This document shows positions 1 to 11,436 of a DNA stretch of 64,000 bases, piece by piece; the stretch's first letter is position 1; each line of letters begins with the position of its first letter. The translations under genes were made by a program, and so were the position numbers. The notes below the pieces were generated by a model, which made no database searches, had not been told where the DNA came from, and worked only from the letters and a program-made list of their open reading frames with translations. Source of the DNA: Planctomonas psychrotolerans (GTDB lineage: Bacteria > Actinomycetota > Actinomycetes > Actinomycetales > Microbacteriaceae); contig NZ_SJEV01000001.1 in NCBI RefSeq assembly GCF_008642235.1, positions 1,488,001 to 1,552,000 of the forward strand. Reading direction: 5' to 3'.

Positions 1-767
1 ACCACGAACCACAGCACGGCGGGCCCGACCAGCGCGAGCAGCGCGGTCTGCTCCGTGACGAGCAGTCCGACACTCGCGATGATGGCGATCAACGCGATCT
101 GCCCGAAGGCGAGCAGACTGTTGCCGATCACCTTGCCGGCGAGCAGGGTGCGCACCGAGATCGTGGACATGAGGATCTCGACCACCCGGGTCTGCTTCTC
201 CTCCACCACGCTCTGCGCGATCGTCGCTCCGAAGGTCATGGCCGAGAGGAAGAACACCAGCCCGAAGGCGAGCGCGACGATGTAGGCGAGGGAGGGGGAC
301 TGCCCGAGCTCGTTGAGCAGCTCGACGTTCGGCACCGCGGAGAGCGCCGACACCACACCGCTCGGCACCTCGCTGTCGCCGATCACCGTGAGACCGGTGA
401 CGTTGTCGGCCGAGTCGTCGGGAACGACCGCCGCGTCCACCTCTCCGCTCCGGACCAGCTCGCGGGCCTGCTCCACCGAACCGACGGAGCGCGCCTCGAG
501 TCCGGGTGCGTCGGAGACCGCCGACTCGGTGGCGCCCACGACCGCGACGGGGATGCGGTCGTCGGAGACCCGGCTGCTCAGGATCCCGCCGATCACCACC
601 GAGGCGAGCACCGACAGCAGCAGTATGGCGGTGCTGATCAGGAACGACTTGCTGCGCAGGCGCATCTGCACCTCGCGTCCGGCGACGAGTGCGGTCGCCT
701 GCGGGAACGTGAGCCCGGTGCGGGTCGCTCCGGTGCGCGTTGTCGGGCGCGTCGTCGTCGTGGTCAT
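1..767 (-). CDS. ABC-2 type exporter permease (NatB-like), 3' part outside window
   Basis: Membrane subunit of an ABC exporter. About 255 N-terminal codons are visible and the gene runs off the left edge. After a Thr-rich start there is a hydrophobic segment at about residues 40-62, then an extracytoplasmic domain of about 100 residues, then further membrane segments with a VVEEKQTRVVEI stretch. That is the layout of NatB/YhaP-type permeases. Its ATG overlaps the stop of the ATPase gene (ATGA), so the two are translationally coupled. With the upstream kinase and regulator it may form a stress- or antibiotic-sensing export module. The substrate cannot be read from sequence. Confidence 0.85.
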   Translation of the reverse strand, partial: MTTTTTRPTTRTGATRTGLTFPQATALVAGREVQMRLRSKSFLISTAILLLSVLASVVIGGILSSRVSDDRIPVAVVGATESAVSDAPGLEARSVGSVEQARELVRSGEVDAAVVPDDSADNVTGLTVIGDSEVPSGVVSALSAVPNVELLNELGQSPSLAYIVALAFGLVFFLSAMTFGATIAQSVVEEKQTRVVEILMSTISVRTLLAGKVIGNSLLAFGQIALIAIIASVGLLVTEQTALLALVGPAVLWFV

Positions 768-1648
768 CGGACTACCTCCGTGAAGATTTCGGCCAGGGTG
801 GGTCGTTGCCGGGTGAAGCCGAGCACGCCGCCCTGCGTGACGGCGCGCTGCAGCACCCGCTGGCGAGCGGGTTCGTCCTCGGCATCGAAGAGGGCGTAAC
901 CGCCGTCGAAGTCGACGACGGACACGCCGGGCATCTCGCGGAGCCATCCGGCGTCGCCGTCGAGCAGGAGCTCGGTGAGGTTGGAGCTGTGCTCGTCGCG
1001 AAGCTGCTCGCGGGGTCCGGCGGCGCGGATGACGCCGTCGGCGATCACCACCACCTCGTCGCAGAGCCGTTCGACGATGTCCAGCTGGTGGGACGAGAAC
1101 AGCACCGGCACGCCCGAGGCGGCGCGCTCCTTGAGCACGCCGAGCACGACCTCCACGGCGATCGGGTCGAGCCCCGAGAACGGCTCGTCGAGCACGAGCA
1201 CATCGGGGTCGTGCACGAGCGCGGCGGCGATCTGCGCGCGCTGCTGGTTGCCGAGCGAGAGACTCTCGACCGTGTCTTCCAGGCGCTCGCCGAGGCCGAG
1301 CCGCTCGAGCAGGTCGGTGGCGTTGCGGGTGGCGTCCGAGGCGCTGAGTCCGTGCAGTCGGGCGAGGTACACCACCTGCTCGCGCACCTTCATCTTGGGG
1401 TAGAGGCCGCGCTCCTCCGGCATGTAGCCGAAGATGCGTCGGCTGTCCTCGGTGAGGCGCTCGCCGTTCAGGGTCACCACGCCGGAATCGGCGGACAGCA
1501 CACCGAGGATGATGCGCATGGTGGTGGTCTTGCCTGCGCCGTTGCCGCCGACGAAGCCGGTCAGCTTGCCCGGCGGAACGGTGAAGCTCACGTCCCTGAG
1601 TACGTGGCGGTCACCGAACGACCGGTTGATGTGCGATACCTCGAGCAT
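764..1648 (-). CDS. ABC transporter ATP-binding protein (NatA-like)
   Basis: ATPase of the exporter whose permease follows it, 294 residues. Walker A is GGNGAGKT at about 34-41, the signature region is a divergent SLGNQQRAQ, and Walker B is VLVLDEPFSGLD. The C-terminal extension of about 70 residues is typical of ABC-2 ATPases of the NatA/DrrA kind. I chose the ATG at 1648 because a purine-rich Shine-Dalgarno (TCCGGAGGA) lies just upstream and the protein begins exactly at the ABC domain. A 143-base gap separates it from the response regulator gene, so it may have its own promoter or be controlled by that regulator. Confidence 0.93.
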   Translation of the reverse strand: MLEVSHINRSFGDRHVLRDVSFTVPPGKLTGFVGGNGAGKTTTMRIILGVLSADSGVVTLNGERLTEDSRRIFGYMPEERGLYPKMKVREQVVYLARLHGLSASDATRNATDLLERLGLGERLEDTVESLSLGNQQRAQIAAALVHDPDVLVLDEPFSGLDPIAVEVVLGVLKERAASGVPVLFSSHQLDIVERLCDEVVVIADGVIRAAGPREQLRDEHSSNLTELLLDGDAGWLREMPGVSVVDFDGGYALFDAEDEPARQRVLQRAVTQGGVLGFTRQRPTLAEIFTEVVR

Positions 1649-1791
1649 GAGTCCTCCGGAGGGTGGCTGGGATACCCACGCTAGGAGCGGGGCCCTCGCA
1701 CCACCTCCCCCTCCCGGCTGACTGCAGAAGCCGTGGCTCCTCCACCGCACGGCGGAGAGCGCCGGCGGAGGGCACCGGGGGAGGGGCGCCG

Positions 1792-2610
1792 TCAGGCGGA
1801 CGCGTCGGGCGCGGCGAGACCGTGCCGATAGGCGTACACGACCGCCTGCACGCGATCGCGCACCCCGAGCTTCTGCAGGAGGTTCGAGACGTGCGTCTTC
1901 ACGGTCGCCTCGCCGAGGTACAGCCGCGCGGCGATCTCCGCGTTGGCGAGCCCCTCGGCGAGGAGGCGCAGCACCTCGAGCTCCCGCTCCGTCAGCCCCG
2001 CCGAGGCGGTCCTCGCGGTCCCCGCGGCACCCGGCTGCGCCGACGCGCCGGAGCTTCCGGCCGACGCGTTCGACGACGATCGGTGCGGCACGTCGGTGGC
2101 CGCTTCTGTCCGGGTATCGGGCACAGCATCCGGAGAGCGTTCCGGGTCCCGAACGGCGAAGCGCTCGATCACCCGGCGCGTCACGTGCGGCGACAGCAGC
2201 GCATCGCCCCGGGCGATCACCTTCACGGCCTCCACCAGCTGTTCGGGCGACGAGTTCTTCAGCAGGAACCCGCTGGCGCCCGCCTGCAGCGCGGTGAAGA
2301 GGTAGTCCTCGCGGTCGAAGGTGGTGAGCATGAGAATCCCCGGGTTCGTGTCCGGATCCGCCACGATCGCCCGCGCGGCCTCCAGCCCGTCCATGCGGGG
2401 CATCTGCACGTCCATGCACACGACATCGGGTCGCAGTTCGCTCACCCGCGCGAGCGCCTGCAGGCCGTCGCCCGCCTCGCCCACCACCTGCAGCCCCTCC
2501 TCGCTCTCGAGGATTACCCGGATGCCCGCCCGGACGAGTTCCTGATCGTCCACCAGGAGCACACGAATCGGGGCGGTCCCCGCGACGGGCATCGGGTGGT
2601 GCGCGCTCAC
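1792..2610 (-). CDS. NarL/LuxR-family response regulator
   Basis: DNA-binding response regulator, 272 residues. The receiver domain has the acidic pair DD at 21-22 and the likely phosphoacceptor Asp67 in [12 protein letters not shown] LuxR-type helix-turn-helix lies at about 210-265 ([15 protein letters not shown]). The linker between them is about 50 residues long and rich in Ser, Ala and Pro, longer than usual for this family. The start overlaps the kinase stop (ATGA), giving a coupled two-component pair. A weak hairpin at about 1740-1757 lies beyond its stop. The target is probably the ABC exporter downstream, judged only from neighbourhood. Confidence 0.94.
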   Translation of the reverse strand: MSAHHPMPVAGTAPIRVLLVDDQELVRAGIRVILESEEGLQVVGEAGDGLQALARVSELRPDVVCMDVQMPRMDGLEAARAIVADPDTNPGILMLTTFDREDYLFTALQAGASGFLLKNSSPEQLVEAVKVIARGDALLSPHVTRRVIERFAVRDPERSPDAVPDTRTEAATDVPHRSSSNASAGSSGASAQPGAAGTARTASAGLTERELEVLRLLAEGLANAEIAARLYLGEATVKTHVSNLLQKLGVRDRVQAVVYAYRHGLAAPDASA

Positions 2611-4004
2611 GGTCGTGCCTCCCGACTGGTGGGCAGCACCGCGCGCACCCGGTATCCCCCGCGCGGTTTCGGCCCGATGGAGATGTCCCCGCCCACCGCG
2701 GCCACCCGCTCGCGCATCCCGACATGGCCGAGGCCGGTGCCGTCGCTCGACGAGCCCCTCGCCCCGACGCCGGCGTCGCTGACCTCCACCTCCACCGCAT
2801 CCGTGAGATAGCGGATGCGCACGTCGGCGGGGGAACCCATTCCGGCGTGCTTGCGCACGTTGGTGAGGGACTCCTGCACGATGCGGTAAAGGATCAGTCC
2901 CACGGTGGGCGGCAGCACGCGTTCGTCCCCGATGCGCTCGAACGTCACGGAAAGACCCGTCGCGCGTGCCTCGTCGACGAGTTCGGCGATCTGCTCCACG
3001 CCCCGCGTGCTCGCGCTGCGGCTGGCGGCGTCCTGGGAATCGGGCACCTCGTCGTCCTGTCGCAGGGCGGCGAGCATCCGATGCAGTTCGTCCACGGTGT
3101 CGCGGGCGTTGGCCTCGATCACGCCGAGCGACTGGCGGGCCTTCTCCGGGTCGCGGTCGAGCACGAGGCGCGCCGCGCCCGCGTGCACCCCCATGACGGA
3201 GACGTGGTGCGCCACCACGTCGTGCAACTCGCGCGCGATGCGCACGCGTTCGAGTGCGACGGCCTGACCGGCCACCCGTTCTCGTTCGGTGGCGAGCTCC
3301 GCGGTGCGGGCCTCGAGGCCCGCGCGGTCGCGCGCCGACTGCCAGGCGCGGTCACCGAAGTAGAAGGCCCCGCCGAAGTACAGCAGGTTGGTGATGATCT
3401 GGGACAGCCCGAACGCGACGATCGCGGGGAGGATGGCGTCCTCCGGCGCATCGGCGAACGCGTCCGGAGCGAGCGCATTGAGCCCCGAGGATTGCAGCAA
3501 CGACGTGAACAGCCAAACGAACATGCCGAAGATGATGACGCCGCGCACCACGTTCGCCTGCACCCGGCTGCGACCCCAGGCTCCCACCGTGTAGAGGGCG
3601 ATGAACAGCGCGATGTTGCAGAAGAGCAGTTCGGGCACATACGCGTAGGGGCCGGCGACGAAGGCGGCGGAGAGCACGAGCGCGACGATCTCGGGGTGCA
3701 CGCGACGGGCGGCGAGGGGAAGGGTGATGACTGCCACCCAGATCGCGGATACCCACAGCGGCGCCCGCTCCTCGTACATGCCGATCGAGTCGTAGATGGC
3801 GGTGCTGAGCGCCGTGCACACGAGCAGCACGCCCGCGAGGATGGCGTCGTTGCGCACCTGGTGGGCGTTCGGCCGGGCGCGCACCCAGAACGACCCGAAG
3901 GGATCGGCGGCCGCGGCGGTGCTCGAGTCGCGCGGCGGTGCTGCCGCGTCGGGCCCGGCACGGGACAGGGGAGACTCGGCTGGTGCCGCGGTTCCGGTAC
4001 TCAC
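2607..4004 (-). CDS. Sensor histidine kinase (HisKA_3/NarX type)
   Basis: Membrane sensor kinase of 465 residues that should phosphorylate the coupled response regulator. A cytoplasmic N-terminal stretch is followed by about six hydrophobic segments with short loops, i.e. an intramembrane-sensing type without a large extracellular domain. A coiled region then leads to the dimerisation and phosphoacceptor motif [17 protein letters not shown] and a C-terminal HATPase_c domain ([21 protein letters not shown]). The GTG start lies 6 bases after a TAGCGT hexamer, suggesting a leaderless transcript. This architecture is common for kinases that sense cell-envelope stress. Confidence 0.93.
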   Translation of the reverse strand: MSTGTAAPAESPLSRAGPDAAAPPRDSSTAAAADPFGSFWVRARPNAHQVRNDAILAGVLLVCTALSTAIYDSIGMYEERAPLWVSAIWVAVITLPLAARRVHPEIVALVLSAAFVAGPYAYVPELLFCNIALFIALYTVGAWGRSRVQANVVRGVIIFGMFVWLFTSLLQSSGLNALAPDAFADAPEDAILPAIVAFGLSQIITNLLYFGGAFYFGDRAWQSARDRAGLEARTAELATERERVAGQAVALERVRIARELHDVVAHHVSVMGVHAGAARLVLDRDPEKARQSLGVIEANARDTVDELHRMLAALRQDDEVPDSQDAASRSASTRGVEQIAELVDEARATGLSVTFERIGDERVLPPTVGLILYRIVQESLTNVRKHAGMGSPADVRIRYLTDAVEVEVSDAGVGARGSSSDGTGLGHVGMRERVAAVGGDISIGPKPRGGYRVRAVLPTSREARP

Positions 4005-4010
4005 CGCTCC

Positions 4011-4016
4011 ACGCTA
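4011..4016 (-). promoter_or_regulatory. -10 element for the histidine kinase operon
   Basis: TAGCGT ends 6 bases before the GTG at 4004. The expected transcription start falls at or next to the start codon, so the mRNA is probably leaderless. No clear -35 was seen. Confidence 0.5.
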
Positions 4017-4134
4017 GCGAGCGCCGAGGACGCGGACATCCGTCGCATGGCGGAGGGCGCCGTCCGCGCGCGCCCTGCCGCGGGTCGGGCTCGGCGTGGT
4101 GTCCCGTCCGCGGCGGCGCGAGAGAATGGGAACC

Positions 4135-5172
4135 ATGCCCACGCCCGACCCACCGCGCCGCGCACGCCCGGTGACGATGAGCGACGTCGCCCGGCACGCC
4201 GGCGTGTCGGTCATGACGGTGTCCAACGTGATCAACGGTCAGGACACTCGGGTCGGTGAGGTGACGCGGCAGCGGGTGCTCGGATCGATCGAGAGCCTCG
4301 AGTACCGGGTCAACGTGTCGGCGCGGCAGTTGCGTCGGGGGCGCACGGGAGTCGTCGGTCTCGCCGTCCCGAACCTCGCACTGCTCTACTACGGCGAGCT
4401 CGCCGATCGGCTCTTCCGATCCTTCGCGCAGCGCGGCTTCCGTCTCGTGGTCGAGCACACCGGTGGTGCTCTCGAGGCGGAACTGGCCGCCCTGGCGAGT
4501 TCGCACCTCGACGCGTACGACGGGCTCGTGCTCAGCGTGACCCGCGGCGAGGCGGCCGACCTGGAGTCGGTGGGACCGACGCGTCCCGTGGTGCTCATCG
4601 GTGAGCGCGCGGTGTCGCGCCAGTACGACCACGTGCTCATGGACAACGTCGGTGGAGGCCACCTCGCGACGATGCACCTGCTGAGATCCGGCTCCACCCG
4701 CATCCTGCTCGTCGGCGGACAGCGGGGCGACCACGACTCCATGCCCGAACTGAGAACCCGCGGGTACCTGGCCGCGCACCGCGAGCTCGGCGTGCCCGTC
4801 GATGAGCGACTCATCGTCGCCACCGACTTCGAGCCGGTCGAGGCCTACCGAGCGGTGCTGGACGCCGTGGACGCCGGTGTGCCGTTCGACGCCGTGTTCG
4901 CGCTCACCGACTCGTCCGCGCTCGGCGCCCTGCACGGGCTCTCGTCCCGGGGGTTACGGGTACCCGCCGACGTGCAGGTGATCGGGTGGGACGACGTCGC
5001 GCTCGGGGAGTTCGCGCAGCCGTCCCTCAGCACGGTGTCCCCGGACAACCCGGCGATCTCTGACGCGATCGCCGACCTGCTGACCCGGCGCATCACCGCG
5101 GAGAGCCCCGACTTCGACGCGCAGATCGTGATGCCGAAGGCATCCCTCCGCCTTCGCGACTCGACCCGCTGA
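4135..5172 (+). CDS. LacI-family transcriptional regulator (sugar ABC system 1)
   Basis: Repressor-type regulator of 345 residues. The N-terminal LacI helix-turn-helix (TMSDVARHAGVSVMTVSNVI) is followed by a periplasmic-binding-protein-like sensor domain with the usual ending VIGWDDVALGEFAQPSLSTV. I chose the ATG at 4135: a GAGAAT hexamer ends 7 bases earlier, and upstream GTG 4096 or ATG 4126 would add residues unlike the family. The gene converges on a sugar importer operon, which it probably controls. The effector sugar is unknown. Confidence 0.92.
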   Translation: MPTPDPPRRARPVTMSDVARHAGVSVMTVSNVINGQDTRVGEVTRQRVLGSIESLEYRVNVSARQLRRGRTGVVGLAVPNLALLYYGELADRLFRSFAQRGFRLVVEHTGGALEAELAALASSHLDAYDGLVLSVTRGEAADLESVGPTRPVVLIGERAVSRQYDHVLMDNVGGGHLATMHLLRSGSTRILLVGGQRGDHDSMPELRTRGYLAAHRELGVPVDERLIVATDFEPVEAYRAVLDAVDAGVPFDAVFALTDSSALGALHGLSSRGLRVPADVQVIGWDDVALGEFAQPSLSTVSPDNPAISDAIADLLTRRITAESPDFDAQIVMPKASLRLRDSTR

Positions 5173-5198
5173 CGCGGCTCACCCTGACGCGGCTCACC
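5169..5198 (+). repeat. 15-bp perfect tandem duplication across the LacI stop codon
   Basis: CTGACGCGGCTCACC occurs at 5169-5183 and again at 5184-5198. The first copy contains the TGA stop of the LacI gene and the second leads directly into the left arm of the terminator stem. It looks like a recent small duplication. Confidence 0.85.
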
Positions 5199-5238
5199 GC
5201 CCGACCCGGCCCTGGTCGGCCGGCTCGGGCGGTGAGCC
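5191..5238. terminator. Bidirectional terminator hairpin between convergent units
   Basis: A 14-bp perfect outer stem (GGCTCACCGCCCGA with its complement at 5225-5238) encloses a second short CCGGCC/GGCCGG stem. It sits between the LacI gene and the end of the importer operon and can serve both. No run of T follows, which is common in high-G+C genomes. Confidence 0.8.
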
Positions 5239-5249
5239 GTCGATACGCG

Positions 5250-6134
5250 TCAGCCCTTGAAGGCGCCGTCCATGATGCCGGCGACCATCCGGCGGCCGAC
5301 GAACACGAAGACCACCAGCAGCGGAAGGGTGGCGAGGAACGAGCCTGCCATCGCGAGCCCGAGGTCGACGAACAGGTTGTTCTGCAGCGCCTTGATCGCG
5401 ATCTGCACCGTGTACATCTCGGGGGACTTGAGCACGATGAACGGCCAGAGGAAGTCGTTCCACGAGGTCACGAAGCCGAGCAGCCCGAGCACGAAGGCCG
5501 CGGGGCGGATGATCGGGAACACGATCCGCCAGAAGATCTGCCACGACGATGCCCCGTCGATCCGCGCGGCCTGCAGCAGCTCGTCGCTGATGGTCGACGA
5601 GATGTGCTGGCGCATCCAGAAGATGCCGAATGCGCTGGCGAGTCCCGGCACGATGAGGGCCTGCAGGGTGTCGACCCAGCCGAGCTCGGAGATGATCATG
5701 TACTGCGGGATCACCGAGAGCTGCGAGGGCACCGTCATCGTGAGCACGACGATGATGAAGAGCGCGTTGCGGCCACGGAAATGCAGCTTGGCGAAGGCGA
5801 ACCCCGCGAGCGCACAGGTCAGCGCCTGCCCCACCGCGATCGTCGTCGCCACCACGGCGCTGTTCACGAGGGACTGCACGAACGGGACCGTGGTGAAGAC
5901 GAGCTCGACCAGCCTCGGAAGGTCGGTCCCCGGCACCAGAACGGGCGGCAACTTGCTCGCCGACCCTGCCCCGGCGCTCGAGACCACGAACATCCAGTAC
6001 AGCGGGAAGATGCACGCGAGGGCGGCGAGGAGGAGGAACGCGTAGGTCCACCAGCGGACCCGTCCGACGCGACCACCGGAGCGGCGACGCGTGGGCGGAG
6101 GTGTCACCGCGGCGGGAACAGTCTGCTGAGTCAT
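5250..6134 (-). CDS. Carbohydrate ABC transporter permease (MalG type)
   Basis: Inner-membrane subunit of a CUT1-type sugar importer, 294 residues with about six membrane segments. The cytoplasmic EAA loop that contacts the ATPase is visible as QAARIDGASSWQIFWRIVFP. The start overlaps the preceding permease stop (TGATG), so the two permeases are made together. No ATP-binding gene is present in this operon. Actinobacteria often supply a shared MsiK-like ATPase from elsewhere, so that is the likely energy source. Confidence 0.94.
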   Translation of the reverse strand: MTQQTVPAAVTPPPTRRRSGGRVGRVRWWTYAFLLLAALACIFPLYWMFVVSSAGAGSASKLPPVLVPGTDLPRLVELVFTTVPFVQSLVNSAVVATTIAVGQALTCALAGFAFAKLHFRGRNALFIIVVLTMTVPSQLSVIPQYMIISELGWVDTLQALIVPGLASAFGIFWMRQHISSTISDELLQAARIDGASSWQIFWRIVFPIIRPAAFVLGLLGFVTSWNDFLWPFIVLKSPEMYTVQIAIKALQNNLFVDLGLAMAGSFLATLPLLVVFVFVGRRMVAGIMDGAFKG

Positions 6135-7108
6135 CACTGAGCTCCCTTGATCCGGGTCGACAGCAGGAAGTTGATGAGGGCGATCACGACGATCATGCCG
6201 AAGAGCACGACTCCGACCGCGGAACCGTAACCGAAGGCGAACTGGCCGAAGCCCTGCTCGTAGAGGAAGAGGGTGAGGGTCTGGCACTGGCGCACGGCGC
6301 CGCAGGAGAACTGGCCCTGCGGGGAGAGCAGAAGCGGTTCGGTGAAGATCTGCAGACCGCCGATCGTCGAGGTGACGATCGTGAAGATGATCACGGGCCG
6401 GAGTGAGGGGATCGTGATGTGGACGAACTGCTTCCACCCGCTCGCACCATCCACGGCCGCCGCCTCGTACACGTCTCGCGGAATGGCCTGCAGCGACGCC
6501 AGGTACAGCAGGGTCGTGTAGCCGAACCACCGCCACACCACCATCGTCGCGATGAGCACGTGGCTGCCGAGCACCGAGTTGCGGAAGTCGAACCGATCGG
6601 CGCCGAGCAGTTCGAGAAGGTGGTTCAGCAGTCCGTAGTCGCGGTCGAAGATCTGCGCGAACACGATCGTCGTCGCGGCGACCGAGGTGATGTAGGGCAG
6701 CAGCATCGACATGCGGAAGAAGTTCGCCCACTTGAGGCGCGCATGGTTCAGCAGGTGGGCGAGCAGCAGGGCGATGAACAGCTGCGGGATCGTCGAGATG
6801 AGCCAGATGCTGAGCGTGTTGCCCGCCGCGTTCCAGAATCGCGGGTCGTCGAACAGCCGGGTGAAGTTGTCGAGCCCGATGAACGTCTGCGACCCCACGG
6901 GGTTCCAGTCGAAGAGTGCGACGACGAAGGTGAAGAGGAGCGGGAAGAGCCCGAACACCAGGAAGAGGGCGAAGAACGGCGCGACGTAGCCGTAGGGGGC
7001 CAGCCGCTCCATCAGCCCGTAGCGGATGCCGACGGCCTTCTTCGGGCGTTGCGTCTTGCGAACCGCGGGGTCCGAGGGGACCCGCGGGGGTGAAACGGTG
7101 GTGGTCAC
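6134..7108 (-). CDS. Carbohydrate ABC transporter permease (MalF type)
   Basis: First permease of the same sugar importer, 324 residues. A charged N-terminal region of about 35 residues precedes six predicted membrane helices, and the EAA loop reads EAAAVDGASGWKQFVHITIP. It lies 73 bases after the binding-protein gene and that gap holds a strong hairpin, which probably lowers expression of the permeases relative to the binding protein. It pairs with the MalG-type permease encoded directly downstream. Confidence 0.94.
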   Translation of the reverse strand: MTTTVSPPRVPSDPAVRKTQRPKKAVGIRYGLMERLAPYGYVAPFFALFLVFGLFPLLFTFVVALFDWNPVGSQTFIGLDNFTRLFDDPRFWNAAGNTLSIWLISTIPQLFIALLLAHLLNHARLKWANFFRMSMLLPYITSVAATTIVFAQIFDRDYGLLNHLLELLGADRFDFRNSVLGSHVLIATMVVWRWFGYTTLLYLASLQAIPRDVYEAAAVDGASGWKQFVHITIPSLRPVIIFTIVTSTIGGLQIFTEPLLLSPQGQFSCGAVRQCQTLTLFLYEQGFGQFAFGYGSAVGVVLFGMIVVIALINFLLSTRIKGAQ

Positions 7109-7138
7109 GACGACTCCATTGTCCGGTTGCAGAGGGGA

Positions 7139-7168
7139 CGGTGGCCCGGCGCGTGCGCCGGGCCACCG
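7139..7168 (-). terminator. Intra-operon stem-loop between binding-protein and permease genes
   Basis: CGGTGGCCCGGCGC pairs perfectly with GCGCCGGGCCACCG, a 14-bp stem with almost no loop. It stands after the binding-protein stop and before the first permease. In sugar ABC operons such hairpins protect the upstream mRNA or partly stop transcription, giving excess binding protein. There is no T-run, so partial termination or RNA stabilisation are both possible. Confidence 0.75.
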
Positions 7169-7181
7169 CGATTTCGGCGGG

Positions 7182-8459
7182 TCAGCCGCCGATGGCGTTG
7201 CCCACGTTCGTCACCGCGGCGTCCCACGCCGCGGCAGGGTCGCCGTCGGCGTAGTCGACGTTGTCGATCGCGGCCTGCAGCTCCGCACCGATGACGCCGC
7301 TGTCGGGGCCGATGTAGAACGGGTCGACCCCGAGCAGCGACTCGGTGTAGATCGATCCGATCGGAGCGTCGGAGAAGAACGGATCGGTCGTACCGAGCAG
7401 CTCCGGGTCGTCGTACACCTCGGGCGTCGTCGGAAGCGATCCGCTTTCGAGGAAGTGGCCGAGCTGCGACTCGGGCGACTGGGTCGCCTTGATGTACTCC
7501 CAGGCGGCCTCGGGGTTGTCCGCTCCGGCGGGGATGGCGAGGAAGCTGCCGCCCCAGTTGCCGGCGCCCACCGGCACGGTGGCGATATCCCAGAGTCCGG
7601 CGGTGTCCGGTGCGTTGCTCTCGATCGATCCGAGCATCCAGGACGGAGCGGACGTCACGGCGAACGCTCCGTTCTGGAGTCCGGCGGTCCATGCCTCGGT
7701 GAAGATGGGCGTCCGAGCCGTGGTGCCGGACGTCGCCGCCTCGATACCGAGTTCGAACGCCTCCTTCACCTGCGGGTTCGTGTCGAAGTTCAGCTCGCGG
7801 GTGTCGTTGTCGTAGTACTTCTCCGAGACCTGGTTGACGGCCTGGTAGAAGACGGTCGTCGACGCGTTGTCCATGAAGGGCTCGCCCGTGGCAGCGGTGT
7901 ACTTCTCCGCGGTGGCGATGAAGTCGTCCCAGGTCGGCCAGAGCGCCGAGACCTCGTCGCGATCGGTCGGGAAGCCCGCCGCCTCGAAGAGGTCCGTGCG
8001 GTAGGCCATCGCCATGCCGCCGACGTCCGTGGGGATGCCGATGATCTCGCCGCCCTCCGCGGTGGGCTGCTCGATGACCCAGTCGAGGTAGTCATCCGCG
8101 ATCTCGTCCGCGCCGAACTCGCGGAGGTCGTGGAAGTTGCCGGGGTTGGCGACGAATCGCGGCAGTTCGTCTCCCTGGATGAGCACGAGGTCGGGAACCT
8201 GACCCCCGGCGAGCGCGGTGGTCAGCGCCTGCGCGGTCTCTCCCGACTGCCCGACCTCGGTGAGGTCGATGGTGATGTCGGGGTTCTCGGCCGTGTAGGC
8301 CTCGACCTGCTCGCCCTGACCGATGCCGGTGAACGACCAGAACTCGAACGAGTTCGCGTCGGCGTTCGAGCCGCCCTGGGATGAGTTCGAGCAACCGGTG
8401 AGTATTCCGGCACTGAGAGCGGTGATCGCTCCTACTGTGATGATGCGACGGACATTCAC
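7182..8459 (-). CDS. Extracellular sugar-binding lipoprotein (ABC system 1)
   Basis: Solute-binding protein of 425 residues. The signal peptide ends in the lipobox LTGC with the lipidated residue at Cys23, followed by a Ser/Gly/Asn-rich tether. The body has features of family 1 sugar-binding proteins (FEFWSFTGIGQGEQ, GIPTDVGGMAMAYRTDLFEAAGFP). I chose the GTG at 8459 because GAAGGGGA lies at proper spacing and the signal peptide then starts normally; an upstream start at 8507 would add 16 charged residues. It is the first gene of the importer operon. The ligand is not predictable. Confidence 0.93.
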   Translation of the reverse strand: MNVRRIITVGAITALSAGILTGCSNSSQGGSNADANSFEFWSFTGIGQGEQVEAYTAENPDITIDLTEVGQSGETAQALTTALAGGQVPDLVLIQGDELPRFVANPGNFHDLREFGADEIADDYLDWVIEQPTAEGGEIIGIPTDVGGMAMAYRTDLFEAAGFPTDRDEVSALWPTWDDFIATAEKYTAATGEPFMDNASTTVFYQAVNQVSEKYYDNDTRELNFDTNPQVKEAFELGIEAATSGTTARTPIFTEAWTAGLQNGAFAVTSAPSWMLGSIESNAPDTAGLWDIATVPVGAGNWGGSFLAIPAGADNPEAAWEYIKATQSPESQLGHFLESGSLPTTPEVYDDPELLGTTDPFFSDAPIGSIYTESLLGVDPFYIGPDSGVIGAELQAAIDNVDYADGDPAAAWDAAVTNVGNAIGG

Positions 8460-8594
8460 GACGTCCCCTTCTTCGCGGATGGTGGCGATGACGCGCCTCT
8501 GCGCCACCGATCAGGGCGGTGCCTGACTCATCCGCAGAGCGGGCGGGCGAAGGAGCCGGCGCCGTCGGATCGGACTTGCACATAGTTAGACATA

Positions 8595-8631
8595 TATCGA
8601 TAAATTACGCAAACCATAACGATAAATATCG
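8595..8631 (-). promoter_or_regulatory. AT-rich palindrome pair upstream of ABC system 1
   Basis: An unusually AT-rich island in a GC-rich genome. It holds TATCGATA (8595-8602) and the interrupted palindrome CGATA-AA-TATCG (8620-8631). CGATAAAT is also repeated directly at 8598 and 8620, 22 bases apart, about two helical turns. This spacing suits two regulator dimers on one DNA face. It is the likely promoter and operator region for the importer operon, perhaps bound by the LacI protein encoded at 4135-5172. Confidence 0.5.
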
Positions 8632-8681
8632 CGACCGAGCGGCGAAAATTCTCTCTCCCGCGGGGAACGGGTGCGGTCGCC

Positions 8682-11336
<2,655 letters not shown>

Positions 11337-11346
11337 TCCGCCGCCT

Positions 11347-11385
11347 CCGCATCCGGACGCCACCCGGGGTGCCGTCCGGATGCGG
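11347..11385 (+). terminator. Terminator after argG
   Basis: CCGCATCCGGACG pairs with its perfect complement CGTCCGGATGCGG over 13 bp. An inner CACCC/GGGTG extension pairs further, making a long stem 10 bases after the argG stop. Confidence 0.8.
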
Positions 11386-11423
11386 AACGCGCACTCGGGA
11401 GAGCCGAGCGGGTGCGACCGTCC

Positions 11424-11429
11424 TAGCAT
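11424..11429 (+). promoter_or_regulatory. -10 element for the serine hydrolase gene
   Basis: TAGCAT ends 7 bases before the ATG at 11437. This supports that start over the ATG at 11428, which would lie inside the -10 element. Confidence 0.45.
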
Positions 11430-11436
11430 GGGGGTC

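Noticed and set aside
1740-1757. Terminator between the response regulator and the ABC exporter
   Set aside because: The stem is only 7 bp with a G-U pair and no T-run; kept as a remark only.
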